The notes under the pieces were generated by a model. The model was not told the origin of the DNA, did no database searches, and saw nothing but the letters and a program-made list of their open reading frames with translations. A stretch of DNA of 59,049 bases from Streptomyces sp. MZ04 (GTDB lineage: Bacteria; Actinomycetota; Actinomycetes; Streptomycetales; Streptomycetaceae): contig NZ_SRIC01000017.1 in assembly GCF_004684775.1 (NCBI RefSeq), forward strand, positions 1 to 59,049, in the 5' to 3' direction. How positions within the stretch are numbered: position 1 is the stretch's first letter; each line of letters begins with the position of its first letter. The position numbers and the translations under genes were made by a program. Shown piece after piece: positions 18,365 to 27,015 of the stretch.

Positions 18365-19198
18365 ATGCCTGCGCTGCGCACCGCCCTGCTCCAGAGCTCA
18401 GGGCAGCTCGGATCCGTCGCCGAGAACCTGAAGGAGCTCGACGACGCGGCGGGCCGCGCCGCCGCCGCGGGGGCGGGGCTGCTCGTGGCGCCCGAGCTCT
18501 TCCTGACCGGCTACGCGATCGGCGACGACATCCCGCGCCTGGCCGAGACCGCCGACGGTCCCTCGGCCGCCGCCATCGCCGAGATCGCCGTACGTCATGG
18601 TGTCGCCGTCGCCTTTGGCTACCCCGAGCGGGACGGAGGGGGGCACCTCCCGCTCGAGCGAAGCCGAGAGCGGGGGACGGTCTTCAACTCCGTCCAGCTG
18701 ATCGGCCCCGACGGCACCCGCCTGGCGAACTACCGCAAGACCCACCTCTTCGGCTGCTTCGAGCGCGACCACTTCACCCCCGGTGAACAGGCCGTCGTCC
18801 AGGCCGAGCTCGGCGGTCTGCGGATCGGCCTGATGATCTGCTACGACGTGGAGTTCCCGGAGAACGTCCGCGCGCACGCGCTCGCGGGCACCGATCTGCT
18901 GCTCGTGCCCACGGCCCAGATGCACCCCTTCCAGTTCGTCGCCGACTCGGTCGTGCCGGTGCGGGCCTTCGAGAACCAGATGTACGTGGCGTACGTCAAC
19001 CGGGTCGGCAAGGAAGGGGAGTTCGAGTTCGTCGGGCTCTCCACGCTCGCCGGTCCCGACGGCGTCGCCCGCGCCCGCGCCGGACGGGACAGGCAGCTGG
19101 TGTTCGCCGACGCCGACCCGGAGTTCCTGGCCGCGTCGCGCGAGAACAACCCCTATCTTCGCGACCGCCGCCCGGGTCTGTACGCGTCGCTGGCCTGA
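18365..19198 (+). CDS. davA: Nitrilase-superfamily amidase, DavA-like (5-aminovaleramidase)
   Basis: A carbon-nitrogen hydrolase of 277 residues with the catalytic triad Glu44 (LLVAPELFLTGY), Lys125 (NYRKTHLFG) and Cys159 (LMICYDVEFPEN). These blocks match what I recall of Pseudomonas DavA, which hydrolyses 5-aminovaleramide to 5-aminovalerate. The next gene encodes the enzyme that makes that amide from lysine, supporting the assignment. Residues of about 91-104 (GGGHLPLERSRERG) have no counterpart in DavA and are encoded by a palindromic repeat inserted in frame in a surface loop before NSVQLIGPDG. Other omega-amides remain possible substrates. Confidence 0.85.
   Translation: MPALRTALLQSSGQLGSVAENLKELDDAAGRAAAAGAGLLVAPELFLTGYAIGDDIPRLAETADGPSAAAIAEIAVRHGVAVAFGYPERDGGGHLPLERSRERGTVFNSVQLIGPDGTRLANYRKTHLFGCFERDHFTPGEQAVVQAELGGLRIGLMICYDVEFPENVRAHALAGTDLLLVPTAQMHPFQFVADSVVPVRAFENQMYVAYVNRVGKEGEFEFVGLSTLAGPDGVARARAGRDRQLVFADADPEFLAASRENNPYLRDRRPGLYASLA
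18636..18677 (+). repeat. Palindromic Streptomyces repeat inserted inside davA
   Basis: The segment contains CTCCCGCTCGAGCGAAGCC and GAGAGCGGGGGA. I recognise this CTCGAGCGAAGCCGAGAG core as a frequent Streptomyces intergenic repeat. Here it lies within the coding sequence, keeps the frame and adds about 11 residues relative to DavA. Confidence 0.7.
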
Positions 19199-19254
19199 CC
19201 CCCCCGAGCCTCCCCTTCTTCTGTTCTGCCGTTCCCGCAAGGAGTCCGTACCCC

Positions 19255-20949
19255 ATGACGTCCACGGTGCCCAATGCCGTCCAGCACACCGACGCGCAGC
19301 CGCCGATCACCATGTTCGGTCCCGACTTCCCCTACGCGTACGACGACTTCCTCGCGAACCCGGCGGGCCTGGGCCAGATACCGGCGACGGAGCACGGCAC
19401 CGAGGTCGCCGTCATCGGCGGCGGCCTGTCCGGCATCATCGCCGCGTACGAGCTGATGAAGATGGGCCTCAAGCCCGTCGTCTACGAGGCCGACCAGATC
19501 GGCGGCCGGCTCCGCACCGTCGGCTTCGAGGGCTGCGACGACTCGCTCACCGCCGAGATGGGCGCGATGCGCTTCCCGCCGTCCTCGACGGCGCTGCAGC
19601 ACTACATCGACCTGGTCGGCCTGAAGACCAAGGCGTTCCCCAACCCCCTCGCGGAGTCGACCCCTTCGACGGTCGTCGACCTCAAGGGCGAGTCCCACTA
19701 CGCGACGTCCGTCGACGACCTGCCGCAGGTCTACCGCGACGTGATGAACGCCTGGAACGCCTGTCTGGAGGAGGGCGCCGACTTCTCCGACATGAACCGC
19801 GCCCTGCGCGAGCGCGACGTGCCCAAGATCCGCGAGATCTGGTCGAAGCTCGTCGAGAAGCTGGACAACCAGACCTTCTACGGCTTCCTCTGCGATTCGG
19901 AGGCCTTCAAGTCCTTCCGGCACCGCGAGATCTTCGGCCAGGTCGGCTTCGGCACGGGCGGCTGGGACACCGACTTCCCCAACTCCATCCTGGAGATCCT
20001 GCGCGTCGTCTACACCGAGGCCGACGACTACCACCGCGGCATCGTCGGCGGCAGCCAGCAGCTGCCCCTTCGCCTGTGGGAGCGCGAGCCGCAGAAGATC
20101 GTGCACTGGGATCTCGGTACGTCCCTGAAGTCGCTGCACGAGGGCGGCGAGCCCAAGCCCGCCGTGACGCGGCTCGACCGCACCGCGGGCAACAGGGTCA
20201 CCGTCACCGACGCCTCGGGCGACATCCGCACGTACCCGGCGGCGATCTTCACCGCCCAGTCCTGGATGCTGCTCTCCAAGATCGCCTGCGACGACACGCT
20301 CTTCCCCATCGACCACTGGACGGCGATGGAGCGGACCCACTACATGGAGTCCTCCAAGCTCTTCGTTCCGGTCGACCGGCCGTTCTGGCTGGACAAGGAC
20401 GAGGAGACGGGGCGTGACGTCATGTCGATGACGCTGACGGACCGCATGACCCGGGGCACCTACCTGCTCGACGACGGGCCGGACAAGCCCGCCGTCATCT
20501 GCCTCTCGTACACGTGGTGCGACGACAGCCTGAAGTGGCTGCCGCTGTCGGCGAACGAGCGCATGGAGGTCATGCTGAAGTCGCTCGGCGAGATCTACCC
20601 GAAGGTCGACATCAGGAAGCACATCATCGGCAACCCGGTGACTGTGTCTTGGGAGAACGAGCCTTACTTCATGGGCGCCTTCAAGGCGAACCTGCCGGGG
20701 CACTACCGCTATCAGCGGCGGCTGTTCACGCACTTCATGCAGGAGTCCCTGCCGGAGGACAAGCGGGGCATCTTCCTTGCCGGTGACGACATTTCCTGGA
20801 CGGCGGGCTGGGCTGAGGGTGCGGTGACGACCGCGTTGAACGCGGTGTGGGGTGTCATGAACCACTTCGGGGGGACGACGGACGCTACGAACCCCGGGCC
20901 CGGGGATGTGTACGACGAGATTGCGCCCGTCGAGCTGCCTGAGGACTGA
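19255..20949 (+). CDS. davB: Flavin amino-acid monooxygenase, DavB-like (L-lysine 2-monooxygenase)
   Basis: This 564-residue flavoprotein follows L-lysine 2-monooxygenase (DavB) throughout: ITMFGPDFPYAYDDFLANPAG at the start, FAD site VAVIGGGLSGIIAAYELMK, IGGRLRT, EMGAMRFPPSS, GQVGFGTGGWDTDFPNS, LTDRMTRGTYL, and the C-terminal FAD block FLAGDDISWTAGWAEGAV. The reaction would be oxidative decarboxylation of lysine to 5-aminovaleramide, with FAD and O2. Related tryptophan and phenylalanine 2-monooxygenases share the fold, so specificity is inferred from overall likeness and from the adjacent DavA. The ATG follows an AAGGAG site; the gene is 56 bases after davA, one operon. Confidence 0.88.
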   Translation: MTSTVPNAVQHTDAQPPITMFGPDFPYAYDDFLANPAGLGQIPATEHGTEVAVIGGGLSGIIAAYELMKMGLKPVVYEADQIGGRLRTVGFEGCDDSLTAEMGAMRFPPSSTALQHYIDLVGLKTKAFPNPLAESTPSTVVDLKGESHYATSVDDLPQVYRDVMNAWNACLEEGADFSDMNRALRERDVPKIREIWSKLVEKLDNQTFYGFLCDSEAFKSFRHREIFGQVGFGTGGWDTDFPNSILEILRVVYTEADDYHRGIVGGSQQLPLRLWEREPQKIVHWDLGTSLKSLHEGGEPKPAVTRLDRTAGNRVTVTDASGDIRTYPAAIFTAQSWMLLSKIACDDTLFPIDHWTAMERTHYMESSKLFVPVDRPFWLDKDEETGRDVMSMTLTDRMTRGTYLLDDGPDKPAVICLSYTWCDDSLKWLPLSANERMEVMLKSLGEIYPKVDIRKHIIGNPVTVSWENEPYFMGAFKANLPGHYRYQRRLFTHFMQESLPEDKRGIFLAGDDISWTAGWAEGAVTTALNAVWGVMNHFGGTTDATNPGPGDVYDEIAPVELPED

Positions 20950-20993
20950 TAGCGCCGTTTCATCTGGGGCGCGTGGGCACCGGACGGTCCGTT

Positions 20994-21068
20994 GTGGCTG
21001 GTCGCGCCCACGCGGCGGAGCCGCATATGTAACAGCCCCGCGCCCCTTCGGGGCGGCCCCTCGGGGCG
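20994..21068. repeat. Streptomyces intergenic palindromic repeat, copy D (terminator)
   Basis: GTGGCTGGTCGCGCCCACG, GCGGCGGAGCCGC and CCCCGCGCCCCTTCGGGGC are joined in one element between the convergent davB and LLM genes. The hairpins GCGGCGGAGCCGC and GCCCCTTCGGGGC should stop transcription from both sides. Confidence 0.6.
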
Positions 21069-21073
21069 GGCCC

Positions 21074-22006
21074 TTACACCCCGGCCGCCCGCGCCGCCTC
21101 GTACACCTCCGCCGCGAGGTCCTTCAGCTCCTCGCCGTCCCGTGCGCTGCCCTGCAGTTCGATGAGGATCTCCTCCACCGCGCCCACCGCGGCGTGTGCC
21201 GCCAGGTCCTCGACGATCTGGGCGACGCTGCCCTGGAAGGGGGCGCGGCCCTCGCCCTCGTACGCCTTGGCCGTGTAGCGCGTGTTGACCCGCAGGACGC
21301 TCTGGACCGGGTCCTTGCGGCCGTGCTCGGCGGCGGCTTCCTGGACCTGCTGCCACTGCGTGGCGAGCGCGTCCGCGCCCATGCCCACCGGCATCCAGCC
21401 GTCCGCGCGGTCGATGAGCCTGCGCAGCGCGCGCGGGCTGTTGGCGGGCAGCAGGATCGGGATGGGGCGGGCCGGCTTGGGGCCGACCACGGCCGAGGTG
21501 ATGGTCGTCAGCTCGCCCTCGTACGACACCGGGTCCGGGCCCCAGACCGCGTGGCAGACGTCGATCAGCTCGTCGAGGACCTTGCCGCGCTTCTTGAAGG
21601 GGGCCATGCTCGCCGCCGCGTACTCGTCGAGCGACCAGCCCGTGCCGAGGCCCGCGACGACCCGGCCGCCGCTCGCCGCGTCCAGGCTGGCCAGGGAGCG
21701 CGCCAGCTGGAACGGCACGTGCAGCGGGGCGACCAGAACGCTGGTGCCCAGGCGGGCCCGCTCCGTGGCGGCCGCGGCCAGCGTCAGGGTGATCAGCGGG
21801 TCGGGCACCGAGCGGTAGACGTCGGGCCAGGGCAGGCCCTCTATTCCGTAGAGCCCCTGGGTGGCGGGCTCGGGGAACAGGATCCGTTCATAGACCCACA
21901 GACTCTCGTACCCGATCTCCTCGGCGGCTCGGGCGACAGCGGGGACGTCTCGTCCCATGCTGTACTGCCGGCCCTGCGGGAGGCTCAGTCCGAGTCGAGT
22001 GGCCAT
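21074..22006 (-). CDS. LLM-class F420-dependent oxidoreductase
   Basis: A 310-residue luciferase-like TIM-barrel protein: MATRLGLSLPQGRQYSMGRD, IGYESLWVYERILFP, RARLGTSVLVAPLHVPFQLARSLASLDAASGGR and GLGTGWSLDEYAA. The pattern LWVxER plus GRVVxGLGTGW is typical of the F420-dependent actinobacterial branch. GAAGGAG lies eight bases before the ATG at 22006. The gene stands alone between davB and DUF5995. Substrate unknown. Confidence 0.88.
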   Translation of the reverse strand: MATRLGLSLPQGRQYSMGRDVPAVARAAEEIGYESLWVYERILFPEPATQGLYGIEGLPWPDVYRSVPDPLITLTLAAAATERARLGTSVLVAPLHVPFQLARSLASLDAASGGRVVAGLGTGWSLDEYAAASMAPFKKRGKVLDELIDVCHAVWGPDPVSYEGELTTITSAVVGPKPARPIPILLPANSPRALRRLIDRADGWMPVGMGADALATQWQQVQEAAAEHGRKDPVQSVLRVNTRYTAKAYEGEGRAPFQGSVAQIVEDLAAHAAVGAVEEILIELQGSARDGEELKDLAAEVYEAARAAGV

Positions 22007-22094
22007 GGTGGTGCTCCTTCGCATCCGGGGTCCCACGCGTCAACGTACAGCGATCGCCCGGGAGTTCCGCGGGGGAGCGCGATGAGTGGCCGGA

Positions 22095-22799
22095 TCAGTC
22101 CGGCAGCGGGGTGAGCAGCATGCGGCCCACCAGGCCCGCGGCGCCGTCGAGGCGGGTGCGCAACTCCTCGGCCACGGCCGGGAGTCCACGCAGCGCCCAC
22201 AGCGCCCGCGCCGCCGCCCACGCTCCGTCCCGGGCCCGCTCCAGGCTCCAGGAACCCACGAGATGCGTCAGGGGATCGGCGATCTGGAAGAGATCGGGGC
22301 CCGGCATCAGATCTTCGCGGATGCGCTCCTCCAGCGAGACGAGGATGTCGCCCACGCGGTCGAACTCGTCCTCGACGTCGGCCGGTTCGCAGCCGAGCGT
22401 ACGACAGGTGTCCACGACGGCCAGCGGCAGATCGTGCCCGATGTGCGCATTGATGCCCGCGAGCGCGAACTGCAGGGGACGTACGCCCGGATGGCGGCGG
22501 AACTGCAGCAGGGGCCGCCAGCACGCCGGCGCCCTGTGGTGGCCGGCCGCCGCGTCGACGGCCCGCAGATAGCGCTCGGCGAACAGGACGTCCAGCGTGA
22601 TCGCGGCCCCGGAGTCGGCGAACCGGCCCCTGTCGAGGTGCCGGTCGACCTCTTCGGTGACCGACAGATAGACCCCGTTGAAGACGCCGACCCCGTCGCC
22701 CGATGGGAGGTCCGCGCCGAGCGCGCGCATCCGCGTCACCACCCCGTCAACCCCCTGTGCCGGGCCTGTGAACTCCGCGAACCGCTCCAACTGCGCCAT
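22095..22799 (-). CDS. DUF5995-family protein
   Basis: A 234-residue, mostly helical, soluble protein. FNGVYLSVTEEV, FAERYLRAVDAA, RPLLQFRRHPGVRPLQFALAGINAHIGHDLPLAVV and FDRVGDIL correspond to the conserved blocks of the DUF5995 family of actinobacteria, whose function is unknown. The histidines in NAHIGHDL could bind a ligand or metal. I chose ATG 22799; an in-frame GTG at 22838 is possible, but the 13 codons between them have low third-position GC. It is divergent from the GH6 gene. Confidence 0.8.
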   Translation of the reverse strand: MAQLERFAEFTGPAQGVDGVVTRMRALGADLPSGDGVGVFNGVYLSVTEEVDRHLDRGRFADSGAAITLDVLFAERYLRAVDAAAGHHRAPACWRPLLQFRRHPGVRPLQFALAGINAHIGHDLPLAVVDTCRTLGCEPADVEDEFDRVGDILVSLEERIREDLMPGPDLFQIADPLTHLVGSWSLERARDGAWAAARALWALRGLPAVAEELRTRLDGAAGLVGRMLLTPLPD

Positions 22800-22906
22800 G
22801 GTGGCAGGGTCCCAGTCATAGGCTGGCCCGAGTGTCACCGCACCGGACGCTTCCCCAGAACGGGGGAACGGCGTCCGTGTGTGCCCCTGGGGAGGGGAGC
22901 TGTACA

Positions 22907-22926
22907 CCGTGTCCGGGGGGACACGG
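22907..22926. promoter_or_regulatory. Perfect inverted repeat in front of the GH6 gene
   Basis: CCGTGTCC-GGGG-GGACACGG, two 8-bp arms, ends 21 bases before the GTG and just ahead of the GGAGGAG site. It could be an operator or a leader hairpin. It does not match the CebR cellulase operator (TGGGAGCGCTCCCA). Confidence 0.4.
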
Positions 22927-22947
22927 AGGAGGGGGAGGAGCAGCATC

Positions 22948-24147
22948 GTGTCAGGCAATCGCGCACGACATCGCGCCGGACGACGGGCCGAGCGCAGGGG
23001 CGCCGCCCGCCATGGGGTCATGGTCGCGGCGGCCTCGGTGGTGGCCGCCGTCGGGACCGTCGCGGGCATGGTGTCCGCGCTCGACGAGGGCGGCGGCAAG
23101 GACCGGGCACGCCCGAAGGTGACGGAGTCGCCGACGCTCGAACCGCTGCCCGCGGTGCCGACCCCGTCCGCCTCCGAGTCCTCGGCGAAGCCGTCCCCCG
23201 CCAAGTCCTCCGCGAAGCCGAAGCCGAAACCGAAACCGAAGCCGTCGACGCGGCGCCCGGAGAGACCGGACAACACGGCCCCGGCCGCCAACTCCCTCTA
23301 CCGGTACGGCGATTCACAGGTGCTCGACTGGGTCAGGGCCAACCGCGGCGACGCGCGGCGGCCGCTCATAGAGTCGAGGATCGCCGATCAGCCGGCCGCC
23401 GTGTGGTTCGCCGACTACGCGCCGGGGACCATCACGTCACGGGTGCGGGCCGTGACGTCGGCTGCCGGGGGCCGGGTGCCCGTCGTCGTTCCGTACGCGA
23501 TACCGGACCGGGACTGCGGGGGCGCCTCGGAAGGCGGGGCGCCGGATCTCGCGGCGTACGACGCGTGGATCGAGAAGTTCGCCGCGGGCCTCGGCTCCGG
23601 CGAGGTCATCGTCATCCTCGAACCGGACGCGATCGCGCTCTCCGAGTGCCTGTCGGCAGGCGAACGGGCCGACCGGTACGCCTCGCTCGCCCGCGCGGGC
23701 CGCACCCTCAAGGCCGCCGACCCCAAGGCCCGGGTCTACTACGACGCCGGGCACTCGGGCTGGAACGCTGCCACGAAGCAGGCCGGGCGGCTGCGCGCGG
23801 CGGGCGCCGCGTCGGCGGCGTCCTCCGACGGCATCTTCACCAACGTCTCGAACTTCCACCGCACCGCCGACGAGGCCGCCTACGCCCGCCAGGTCCTGGC
23901 CGCGCTCGGCGGCCCCTCGGGCCTGGGCGCCGTCATCGACACCAGCCGCAACGGCAACGGCGCCCCGGCGGACGGCGAATGGTGCGACCCCGCGGGCCGC
24001 AAGCTCGGGCCGAGCCCGACGCTGCGCACCGGCGAGGCCCGCATCGACGCCTATCTGTGGATCAAGCTGCCGGGCGAGTCCGACGGCTGCAAGGGCGCGC
24101 CGGGGACCTTCACGCCCGGGTACGCCTACGACTTGGCGCGTGGCTGA
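22948..24147 (+). CDS. Glycoside hydrolase family 6 (cellulase-type), secreted or anchored
   Basis: The family endo-/exo-cleaves beta-1,4-glucan. The 399-residue protein has a basic start (SGNRARHRAGRRAERRG), one hydrophobic segment (VMVAAASVVAAVGTVAGMVSAL), a linker with SSAKPSPAKSS and a Lys-Pro run, then a GH6 domain from about residue 115. Family blocks are VWFADY, VVVPYAIPDRDCGG, VIVILEPDAIAL, YYDAGHSGW, FTNVSNFH, VIDTSRNGNG, EWCDPAGRKLG and AYLWIKLPGESDG. The Asp in IPDRDCGG and in ILEPDAI are the expected acid and support residues. GTG 22948 follows GGAGGAG. The segment may act as an uncleaved anchor. Its 3' end overlaps the converging permease gene by 22 bases. Confidence 0.92.
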   Translation: MSGNRARHRAGRRAERRGAARHGVMVAAASVVAAVGTVAGMVSALDEGGGKDRARPKVTESPTLEPLPAVPTPSASESSAKPSPAKSSAKPKPKPKPKPSTRRPERPDNTAPAANSLYRYGDSQVLDWVRANRGDARRPLIESRIADQPAAVWFADYAPGTITSRVRAVTSAAGGRVPVVVPYAIPDRDCGGASEGGAPDLAAYDAWIEKFAAGLGSGEVIVILEPDAIALSECLSAGERADRYASLARAGRTLKAADPKARVYYDAGHSGWNAATKQAGRLRAAGAASAASSDGIFTNVSNFHRTADEAAYARQVLAALGGPSGLGAVIDTSRNGNGAPADGEWCDPAGRKLGPSPTLRTGEARIDAYLWIKLPGESDGCKGAPGTFTPGYAYDLARG

Positions 24148-25544
24148 GAGCCGTCGGCGCCCGCTTCCGGATCCGTCTCGTCGTACGAGGACGTGCCCTG
24201 GTCGAGCAACGGCTCCTGCGTCTTGAGGTGCGGGGGCGCAAACGCGCGAAGGACGTGATAGCCCGTGATCACGACGATCGTGCCGAGCGCGATGCCGCTC
24301 AGCTCGAAGTTGTCGGTGATCTTCAGGGAGACGCCGCCGACGCCGATGATGATGCCCGCGGCGGCCGGTACCAGGTTCAGCGGATTGCGCAGATCCACCT
24401 CGGCGTTGATCCAGATCTGCGCGCCGAGCAGGCCGATCATGCCGTACAGGATGACGGTGATGCCGCCGAGCACGCCGCCCGGGATGGCCGCCACGACCGC
24501 GCCGAACTTGGGGCAGAGGCCGAAGAGCAGCGCGAAGCACGCGGCCGCCCAGTACGCGGCGGTGGAGTAGACGCGGGTCGCGGCCATCACGCCGATGTTC
24601 TCGGAGTACGTCGTGTTGGGCGGGCCGCCGACCGCCGTGGAGAGCATGGACGCGGCGCCGTCGGCGGAGATCGCGGTGCCGAGCTTGTCGTCCAGGGAGT
24701 CGCCGGTCATCTCGCCGACCGCCTTGACGTGGCCCGCGTTCTCGGCGACCAGTGCGATCACGACGGGCAGCGCGACCAGGATCGCGGACCACTCGAAGCT
24801 CGGGGCGTGGAAGGACGGCAGGCCGATCCAGTCGGCGTTGCCGACGGCGGAGAGGTCCAGGCGCCAGTGGTCGACGACCTTGCCGGAGCCGTCCGCCGAG
24901 TGGATCTTGCCGAAGACCAGGTCGAGGGCCCAGGACAGGGCGTACCCGAAGATCAGCCCAAGGAAGATCGCGACGCGTGACCAGAATCCGCGCAGGCACA
25001 CCACGGCAAAGCCGGTGAACAGCATCACCAGAAGGGCCGTCCACTGGTCCTGCGGCCAGTACGTGGACGCGGTGACGGGGGCCAGGTTGAAGCCGATCAG
25101 CATGACGACGGCGCCGGTGACGATCGGGGGCATCGCGGCATGGATGATCCGCGCGCCGAACTTCTGCACGGCCAGACCCACCAGGAACAGTGCGGCGCCG
25201 ACCACGAAGACCGCGCCCGTCACGGTCGCCGAGGAGCCGCCCTGCGCGCGGATGACGGCGGCCACACCCACGAAGGAGAGCGAACAGCCCAGGTAGCTGG
25301 GCACCCGGCCGCGCGTGGCGAGCAGGAAGATGACGGTCGCGACGCCCGACATCATGATCGCCAGGTTCGGGTCGAGGCCCATCAGGACGGGCGCCACGAA
25401 CGACGCGCCGAACATGGCGACCACGTGCTGGGCGCCGAGCCCGAAGGTCCGCGGCCAGGAGAGCCGCTCGTCGGGTCGGACGACGGCTCCGGGCGCGGGG
25501 GTGCGCCCGTCTCCGTGCAGTCTCCAGCGCACGCCGAGATCCAT
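24126..25544 (-). CDS. Uracil/xanthine permease (NCS2 family)
   Basis: A 472-residue nucleobase:cation symporter with about 14 helices in the cytoplasmic membrane. LGAQHVVAMFGASFVAPVLMG is the family QHxxAM start, VVIALVAENAGHVKAVGEMTG is the substrate-binding helix (AENxGH, as in UraA), and GGPPNTTYSENIGVMAATRVYS is the next signature. Uracil is the most likely substrate from the likeness to UraA/PyrP. ATG 25544 (MDLGVRWRLHGDG) follows AAGGCGG. The C-terminus is hydrophilic and poorly conserved. Confidence 0.92.
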   Translation of the reverse strand: MDLGVRWRLHGDGRTPAPGAVVRPDERLSWPRTFGLGAQHVVAMFGASFVAPVLMGLDPNLAIMMSGVATVIFLLATRGRVPSYLGCSLSFVGVAAVIRAQGGSSATVTGAVFVVGAALFLVGLAVQKFGARIIHAAMPPIVTGAVVMLIGFNLAPVTASTYWPQDQWTALLVMLFTGFAVVCLRGFWSRVAIFLGLIFGYALSWALDLVFGKIHSADGSGKVVDHWRLDLSAVGNADWIGLPSFHAPSFEWSAILVALPVVIALVAENAGHVKAVGEMTGDSLDDKLGTAISADGAASMLSTAVGGPPNTTYSENIGVMAATRVYSTAAYWAAACFALLFGLCPKFGAVVAAIPGGVLGGITVILYGMIGLLGAQIWINAEVDLRNPLNLVPAAAGIIIGVGGVSLKITDNFELSGIALGTIVVITGYHVLRAFAPPHLKTQEPLLDQGTSSYDETDPEAGADGSQPRAKS

Positions 25545-25682
25545 GGTTCTGTTCCGCCTTCTGTGCGCCCGACCTGTTGTCAAGACCTGAATGAGTCAGC
25601 GCAATGTTAAACGGGCGTAAGGTCCGCGGATGTTCGGCAGGTGGTGCGGGCGACGGCGGGGTCAGGCAGGCGACGGCGGGTC

Positions 25683-26894
25683 TCAGGCCTTCGGCCCCGG
25701 TGCCGTCGCGTCCGCCGCGGCGACCGGCGTGGCGTCGCGGCCGTCCGTGCGCAGGACGCCCGCGAACACCGCGAGCCCGCAGGCGAGCACCGTCACCAGG
25801 CCGAAGGAGACCACCAGGCTCGTCGCGTCGGCGAGCGTGCCGATCGCCGACGGCGCGATCAGACCCGATGTGTACGTGATGGTCGCGACGCCCGCGATGG
25901 CCTGGCTGGGGTTGCGGCCGCTGCGCCCTGCCGCCGCGAAGGCCAGCGGCACCACGACCGCGATGCCGAGTCCCATCAGGGCGAACCCGCCCATGGCCAT
26001 GGCCGGATGTGGCGCCGCCACCACGAGCACCCCGCCGAGCGCCGCGACCACGCCGCCCACCCGCACGGTGCGCACCGCCCCGAACCGGTCCACCACCGCG
26101 TCGCCCGCGAGCCGCGCGATCGCCATGGTGAGCGTGAACCCGGTGGTGCAGGCCGCGGCGAGCCCGGCCGAGCTGTCCAGGACGTCCCGCAGATAGACCG
26201 CCGACCAGTCCAGGCTCGCACCCTCGGCGAAGACCGCGCAGAAGCCGACCGCGCCGATGAGCAGCGCCGACTTCGGCGGCAGCGAGAAGCGCGGCGGCGG
26301 CTCTTCCTCGGGGGCCGCCTGCAGATCCAGCACGCCCTGGCAGGCGACGAGGCCGATCGCGGTGAGCGCCACGGCGGCGAGCGCGTGGTGCAGCCGGGCG
26401 TCCGCGCCCAGGTGGGCCGCGACCGTGCCCGCCGCGGAGCCGATCAGGGCGCCGACGCTCCACATGCCGTGCAGCCCCGACATGATCGACTTCTTCATGC
26501 GGGTCTCGATCTCGACGCCCAGGGCGTTCATCGCCACGTCCGACATGCCCGCCGTGGCGCCGTACACGAACAGGGCCAGGCAGAGCGTGAGCAGGTTCGG
26601 CGCGAGCGAGGGCAGGATCAGCGCCATCGTCCACAGGGCGAGCAGGCCGCGCAGCGCCGTGCGGGCGCCGAAGCGGTGGCTGACCCAGCCGGCCAGCGGC
26701 ATCGCCACCGAGGCGCCGATCGCGGGGAAGGCCAGGGCGAGGCCGAGGAGGCCCGCGCTGAGGTCGGCATGTTCCTGGATCCAGGGGACGCGGGTGGCGA
26801 AGGAGCCCGTGACGGCGCCGTGCACACAGAAGACAGCGGCTACGGCGTACCGCGCCCGCTTCAACTGCCGTGCGTCATAGACCACTTCACTCAT
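25683..26894 (-). CDS. MFS transporter
   Basis: A 403-residue major facilitator with 12 predicted helices; AGWVSHRFGARTALRGL is the loop 2-3 motif and LAGDAVVDRFGAVRTVRVGG its repeat in the second half. VPWIQEHADLSAGLLGLALAFPAIGA resembles the YbjJ/inner-membrane efflux branch. Substrate unknown. It is divergent from a ROK regulator, with a perfect operator-like dyad between them, so it is probably controlled by it; a sugar or sugar-like compound is therefore likely. Confidence 0.88.
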   Translation of the reverse strand: MSEVVYDARQLKRARYAVAAVFCVHGAVTGSFATRVPWIQEHADLSAGLLGLALAFPAIGASVAMPLAGWVSHRFGARTALRGLLALWTMALILPSLAPNLLTLCLALFVYGATAGMSDVAMNALGVEIETRMKKSIMSGLHGMWSVGALIGSAAGTVAAHLGADARLHHALAAVALTAIGLVACQGVLDLQAAPEEEPPPRFSLPPKSALLIGAVGFCAVFAEGASLDWSAVYLRDVLDSSAGLAAACTTGFTLTMAIARLAGDAVVDRFGAVRTVRVGGVVAALGGVLVVAAPHPAMAMGGFALMGLGIAVVVPLAFAAAGRSGRNPSQAIAGVATITYTSGLIAPSAIGTLADATSLVVSFGLVTVLACGLAVFAGVLRTDGRDATPVAAADATAPGPKA

Positions 26895-26920
26895 CGATGC
26901 TCCGCCCCTCCCAGCGTGCT

Positions 26921-26959
26921 GCCCCGCTACGGCGACAGGTACCGCCCCGCTACGGCGAC
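26921..26959. repeat. Direct repeat of 16 bp in the MFS/ROK promoter region
   Basis: GCCCCGCTACGGCGAC occurs at 26921-26936 and 26944-26959 with a 23-base period, immediately beside the dyad at 26966. It may be part of the control region or a small duplication. Confidence 0.7.
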
Positions 26960-26965
26960 GTAAAC

Positions 26966-26986
26966 TATCAGGAACCCTGCCTGATA
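26966..26986. promoter_or_regulatory. Operator-like dyad between MFS and ROK genes
   Basis: TATCAGG (26966-26972), seven-base spacer, CCTGATA (26980-26986): a perfect inverted repeat in an AT-richer patch, 30 bases before the ROK start. It is a good candidate site for the ROK regulator on its own and the MFS promoter. Confidence 0.6.
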
Positions 26987-27015
26987 AATAGCAGCTTTAT
27001 GGAAGGATCCCCGGC

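Noticed and set aside
18365..20949. Indole-acetamide (auxin) pathway: tryptophan monooxygenase plus amidase
   Set aside because: The fold is shared, but overall likeness is to L-lysine monooxygenase (DavB) and a nitrilase-type DavA rather than to IaaM and an amidase-signature IaaH.
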